NCBI RefSeq assembly: GCF_036227405.1
Contig: NZ_CP109473.1
Coordinates: forward strand, 7,874,001 to 7,938,000
Origin: Streptomyces sp. NBC_01460
GTDB taxonomy: Bacteria > Actinomycetota > Actinomycetes > Streptomycetales > Streptomycetaceae
Direction of reading: 5' to 3'
Length of the DNA: 64,000 bases
Shown: piece by piece, positions 61,037-64,000 of the stretch
Layout: each line of letters starts with the position of its first letter
Numbering within the stretch: position 1 is the stretch's first letter
The notes under the pieces: model-generated
The model's input: only the letters and a program-made list of their open reading frames with translations
The model's database searches: none
What the model was told of the DNA's origin: nothing
Made by a program: the position numbers and the translations under genes

Positions 61037-61114
61037 CGTCCGGAGAGGCTCAGGAACTGCGAGGTGCCGCCGTCCCGTCCGGAGAGGCTCAGGAACTGCG
61101 AGGTGCCGCAGTCC
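61037..61114. repeat. 39-bp tandem duplication at the hydroxylase 3' end
   Basis: Two direct copies of 39 bases (61037-61075 and 61076-61114) differ at one position; a third copy is begun (CGTCCGG at 61115) and then diverges. The right-hand copy covers the last nine codons and stop of the leftward gene ending at 61089, so the duplication copied the gene end into the downstream spacer. It is a multiple of three but has no coding effect. Confidence 0.85.
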
Positions 61115-62729
61115 CGTCCGGCTGCGCGCGGCCGCTCAGGGTGTCGACGAGGGCGAGGACGTCCTCGGGAGCCTCGTCCCCCAGCCAGCCGACGACCTGG
61201 TCCGGGCGGACCAGGGCGAGGCGGGCGCCCAGCAGGTCGGCGTAGCCGGCGGGTGCCGACTCCGGCAGATGCACCACGGTGAGCGGCACACCCCGCAGGC
61301 GTGCGGCCGCCTCGATGGCCGCCTCCGATGTGCCGTGCCCGACGGAGAGCAGCGTCAGGTGGTCACCGAGCAGGTCGTAGAGGGAACGGCCGTCATCGAG
61401 GAACACATGGGGCAGCCGGGCGCCTGCCCATGTGGCGCTCTCCCGTCCCTCCGGCTCCGCAGGGACGATCGGTGAGGTGGCGATACGGAGTCCGAGGACC
61501 AGGTCGAGCGAGTGGAACTCCGCCGTCTTGGTCTCCTGGATCCGCGCCCCCGCGGCCCGCCGGGCCAGGGCGCCCGCCTCGTCGTCCGCGTCGAGGTTGT
61601 CGGCGAGCAACTCGGTCGAGAGAACCCGCATGTTGGCGGTCGCCTCGCGGATGACGCGTTCCTGGACCGGACGGCGCTCGATCTCGTAGCTGTCGAGGAC
61701 GTCCGCCCCGCCCCAGCCGGCGAGCACGGCCGCCAGTTTCCAGCCCAGGTCGACCGCGTCCCCGATGCCGGTGTTGAGTCCGTGGCCCCCGAAAGGCGGG
61801 TTGAGGTGCGCGGCGTCACCGGCGAGGAACACCCTGCCGTGGCGCATATGGTCGACGATCTGCATCCGGGCGGTCCACGGGTCGGTGGACCGCACCTCGG
61901 CCCGCACCGGCCTTCCTGCCACGGCGTCGATGATGTGCTGTGTCTCGCGCTCTCCGGCCGCCCGGTCCACGCCGAAGGCGATCGCCCACCAGGTGTTGGT
62001 CCGGTCCAGCGGCCCGACCAGCGCCGGGGCGGCCGGGTTGACGACCCAGTACTGCACGGCCGGCCCGTGGCGCACGTGCTCCCACAGGTCGGGACTCTCG
62101 AAGACCATGCCGAAGTTCGGGCGCAGGGCATCCCCGCCGACGTAGTGGGAGCCGATCCGGTCCCGCACCACGCTGCGCGGGCCGTCGCACCCGATCACGT
62201 AGTCGGCAGTGACGACGCTCCGGTCCCCTACGCCGTCCTCGACGGTCACGGTCACCAGATCGTCGTCCTGGCTTACGTCGACGACCCTCGAGCCGAGCAC
62301 GAGCCGGCCCGGGGCGAGTTCCTTGACCGCCTCGCGGAGCACCTCTTCCAGGATGTACTGCGGCGCCTGCTGGCCGATTTCCGGGAAGCGGTCGCCCTCC
62401 GGGGCGAGCCCCAGGACGCCGGTGAAACGGGACAGTTCCCTTCCGGTCAGCGAGGTGCAGAACACGATGTCCTGGGACCAGGAGGTGGGCAGCGGCGCGC
62501 GTGCCCGCAGCCGCTCGGCCAGCCCCCAGCGGCGCAGATGCTCCATCGTGCGCACGTTGAGCGTCTTGCAGCGGGGGCGGGCTCTGGAGACGGTGACGCG
62601 AGGCTCGACGACCAGGCAGTCGACACCGCGCCGACCGAGCTCCACGGCGGCCGCCAGACCGACCGGCCCGCCACCGGCGATAAGAACCTGAACGTGCTGC
62701 GGGAGGTGCTTGTGGTCGACGGAGGGCAT
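61089..62729 (-). CDS. FAD-dependent aromatic hydroxylase (MhpA-like)
   Basis: A 546-residue class A flavoprotein monooxygenase: LIAGGGPVGLAAAVELG (about 16-32) for FAD, YVIGCDGPRSVVR as DG motif, and VFLAGDAAHLNPPFGGHGLN as GD motif. A C-terminal thioredoxin-like domain starts near residue 420. It resembles the product of 44432 in architecture but is clearly a different lineage. ATG 62729 overlaps the stop of the hydrolase gene by one base (TGATG), so the two are co-translated. It should hydroxylate a phenolic substrate. Confidence 0.9.
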   Translation of the reverse strand: MPSVDHKHLPQHVQVLIAGGGPVGLAAAVELGRRGVDCLVVEPRVTVSRARPRCKTLNVRTMEHLRRWGLAERLRARAPLPTSWSQDIVFCTSLTGRELSRFTGVLGLAPEGDRFPEIGQQAPQYILEEVLREAVKELAPGRLVLGSRVVDVSQDDDLVTVTVEDGVGDRSVVTADYVIGCDGPRSVVRDRIGSHYVGGDALRPNFGMVFESPDLWEHVRHGPAVQYWVVNPAAPALVGPLDRTNTWWAIAFGVDRAAGERETQHIIDAVAGRPVRAEVRSTDPWTARMQIVDHMRHGRVFLAGDAAHLNPPFGGHGLNTGIGDAVDLGWKLAAVLAGWGGADVLDSYEIERRPVQERVIREATANMRVLSTELLADNLDADDEAGALARRAAGARIQETKTAEFHSLDLVLGLRIATSPIVPAEPEGRESATWAGARLPHVFLDDGRSLYDLLGDHLTLLSVGHGTSEAAIEAAARLRGVPLTVVHLPESAPAGYADLLGARLALVRPDQVVGWLGDEAPEDVLALVDTLSGRAQPDGTAAPRSS

Positions 62730-63637
62730 CAGTTGTCGTTCTCGGCTCTCTGCTGCGTCGTGGCCCAATGTGCACACTCCTCGGCGAACGCCAGCTGCCG
62801 CAGGTGCAGTGCGTGGCCGAGCGTGTGGTGGTCGATGCAGTGACCCGTGCCGCGGGCGACGCTCGCGTCGACGAAGGGGGCCGCCGTGAACATCGCGGCG
62901 AACCGGGCCACGTTCTCCGAGCCGCTGCTCCACAGGGCGTCGAACTCCGCGAGCGCGTTGTGTACGGGAACGCGGACCTGGCGGGCGACGGTCGGCAGGT
63001 GCTCCTTCGGCCATGCCGGAGCCTGGACCAACTCCCGTACCGGCACAGGTGCGTAGGAGCCGTGCGCCTGCCGTACGCCTTCGGCACCGTAGGTGTGCAA
63101 CGGCCCGAACATCACCCTGTCCCGCTCCTCGTACGGCAGGTCCACCGTCTCGTCCGGAGGCAGGGAACCGAGGGCCTCGGCCGCACCGCCGGCCGGGATG
63201 ACGGCCCCCATGCCGGTCGCCGAGACACCGACGAGGGGGAGGCGGCGAGCCGAGGCGGCGATCATCAGCGCGATCATGCCCCCGATCGAATGGCCGACGA
63301 GGAATACGCTGTCGGCCGCGAGGTGCGTGGCCGCCTGCTCCAGAGCGGCACCGAGCAGTTCCGCGTGCCGCGTGAACGTGTTGGCATCCGGTTCGAGGGG
63401 GGTGCTGCCGCCGTAACCTGGGCGGTCGAAGGCCACGACCGGGTAACCGTGTGCGGTGGCGACGTCGAGGAAGGAGCCCTCGGTGGCGCCCGCGACGTCG
63501 AAGTAGTGAGCCGTGTACGTGCCGCCGTGGAGGGCGGCGATCAGGGGTTTGCCGGTGGGTTCGGCGGGAGCGGCGGTGAGCGCCGTGATCTTGTGTCCGT
63601 CGACCTCGAAGGTCAGAACGTCGCGCTGCTTGGCCAT
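62729..63637 (-). CDS. Alpha/beta hydrolase
   Basis: A 302-residue hydrolase with LIAALHGGTYTAHYF (oxyanion region), AFDRPGYGGS, nucleophile elbow GHSIGG (Ser about 119), and GTGHCIDHH near the C-terminus for the catalytic His. AGGAGG 6 nt upstream fixes ATG 63637. As partner of a flavin hydroxylase it may hydrolyse an ester, lactone or meta-cleavage product. The unit is preceded by copy 3 of the repeated promoter element. Confidence 0.88.
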   Translation of the reverse strand: MAKQRDVLTFEVDGHKITALTAAPAEPTGKPLIAALHGGTYTAHYFDVAGATEGSFLDVATAHGYPVVAFDRPGYGGSTPLEPDANTFTRHAELLGAALEQAATHLAADSVFLVGHSIGGMIALMIAASARRLPLVGVSATGMGAVIPAGGAAEALGSLPPDETVDLPYEERDRVMFGPLHTYGAEGVRQAHGSYAPVPVRELVQAPAWPKEHLPTVARQVRVPVHNALAEFDALWSSGSENVARFAAMFTAAPFVDASVARGTGHCIDHHTLGHALHLRQLAFAEECAHWATTQQRAENDN

Positions 63638-63783
63638 CTGTGGCCTCCTGCCAGGGGTGGGTTCCAGCGTGCCGCGCGGAGCGGACTGCGGCGCGGCGAA
63701 CGACAACGCACAACTCGCCGGGGAGCCGGTTGCCCCCGGATCCCCGGCACCGGGTACCGGTTCGGGCGCCGCGGGGTGCTGCG

Positions 63784-63812
63784 AGCCTAAGCGCTATATG
63801 TGATAACAGCAA
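63784..63812 (-). promoter_or_regulatory. Repeated promoter element, copy 3
   Basis: On the minus strand -35 TTGCTG (63812-63807), 17 nt, -10 TAGGCT (63789-63784). The 21 bases 63792-63812 are identical to copies 1 and 2. It drives the hydrolase/hydroxylase operon starting at 63637. Confidence 0.8.
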
Positions 63813-63830
63813 GGGTTGGGGTGCCTTGCG

Positions 63831-64000
63831 TCAGACAGTCGTGCTGCCATGAGGAGCGCGGTCGCCGGCCAGAGCCCGGACGAGGTCGACCACCGTTCGC
63901 TTGAGGTAGTCCGACGCCAGGTCGGCGATGCCGGGCGTAGTGGAGCGGGACCGCACCTGCCGGGGCGTTCTTCAGCTGTGGTGAGGCGTGTAGTCCTGGG
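63831..64000 (-). pseudogene. Possible fragment of a gene at the right edge
   Basis: On the minus strand, ending with a stop at 63831, one frame reads GIADLASDYLKRTVVDLVRA then LAGDRAPHGSTTV. Upstream, a different frame reads QLKNAPAGAVPLHYA. Together they recall the end of the ligand-binding domain of AraC-like regulators, with a frameshift and without the DNA-binding domain. The window ends before this can be tested. Confidence 0.3.

Overview
The window looks like chromosome of a high-GC actinomycete, most probably a Streptomyces. The evidence is the very high GC content with GC-rich third codon positions, frequent GTG starts, AAGGAG/GGAGG ribosome sites, long perfect GC hairpins between genes, many secreted Tat- or Sec-type glycosidases carrying ricin-type CBM13 lectin domains, and an IlvC of the streptomycete type. 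Density is about one gene per 1.5 kb, with a large excess of one-component regulators (MerR, TetR x2, MarR, LysR, PucR, GntR x2, Lrp). No rRNA, tRNA, CRISPR array, phage or intact insertion sequence was seen, so the region reads as accessory catabolic chromosome.

Layout. (1) 0.4-6.9 kb: two paralogous proteins of unknown family (437-1132 and 5434-6126) enclose a stand-alone ilvC, a MerR/alpha-beta-hydrolase fusion and an ABC-2-like membrane protein; a TetR gene is divergent from the second paralogue across a perfect 22-bp palindrome. (2) 7.0-10.6 kb: TetR-CorA operon divergent from a CocE/NonD hydrolase across another inverted repeat. (3) 10.9-17.4 kb: NmrA-like protein, HisC-like aminotransferase, amidohydrolase/MarR divergon, and a SnoaL-like protein plus ACMSD-type amidohydrolase controlled by a divergent LysR. 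(4) 17.4-41.2 kb: a polysaccharide locus with GH43 (exo-beta-1,3-galactanase-like), GH31-CBM35, GH2, GH27-CBM13, GH97 with two CBM13, a three-gene carbohydrate ABC importer without ATPase, and a second GH27-CBM13. Together these would strip and take up galactose- and arabinose-rich side chains, best explained as type II arabinogalactan. Embedded in it (34.0-39.4 kb) is a PucR-controlled MFS / Baeyer-Villiger monooxygenase / alcohol dehydrogenase operon. (5) 41.6-47.8 kb: GntR plus an aromatic-catabolism operon (fumarylacetoacetase family, extradiol dioxygenase, flavin hydroxylase, 3-oxoacid CoA-transferase A and B). (6) 47.9-63.8 kb: a second, dispersed catabolic set: FAH and VOC proteins similar to those of (5), HIT protein, Lrp plus AceE/MdeB-like dehydrogenase E1, two Tat-exported amidohydrolases, an aromatic-acid MFS permease, GntR, and a hydrolase / flavin hydroxylase operon, with two amidohydrolase pseudogenes.

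The strongest unexplained signals are: a 21-bp element repeated identically three times (50881, 56463, 63792), each upstream of a leftward catabolic unit and placed between a TTGCTG -35 and a TAnnnT -10, with a diverged copy on the -10 of the local GntR gene, which together define a small regulon; the MerR-hydrolase fusion whose own promoter has the 19-bp spacer dyad typical of MerR control and appears leaderless; the palindrome-linked paralogue pair of unknown function; and a shared TTGACG-N18-CACACTGT promoter in front of two glycosidase genes.
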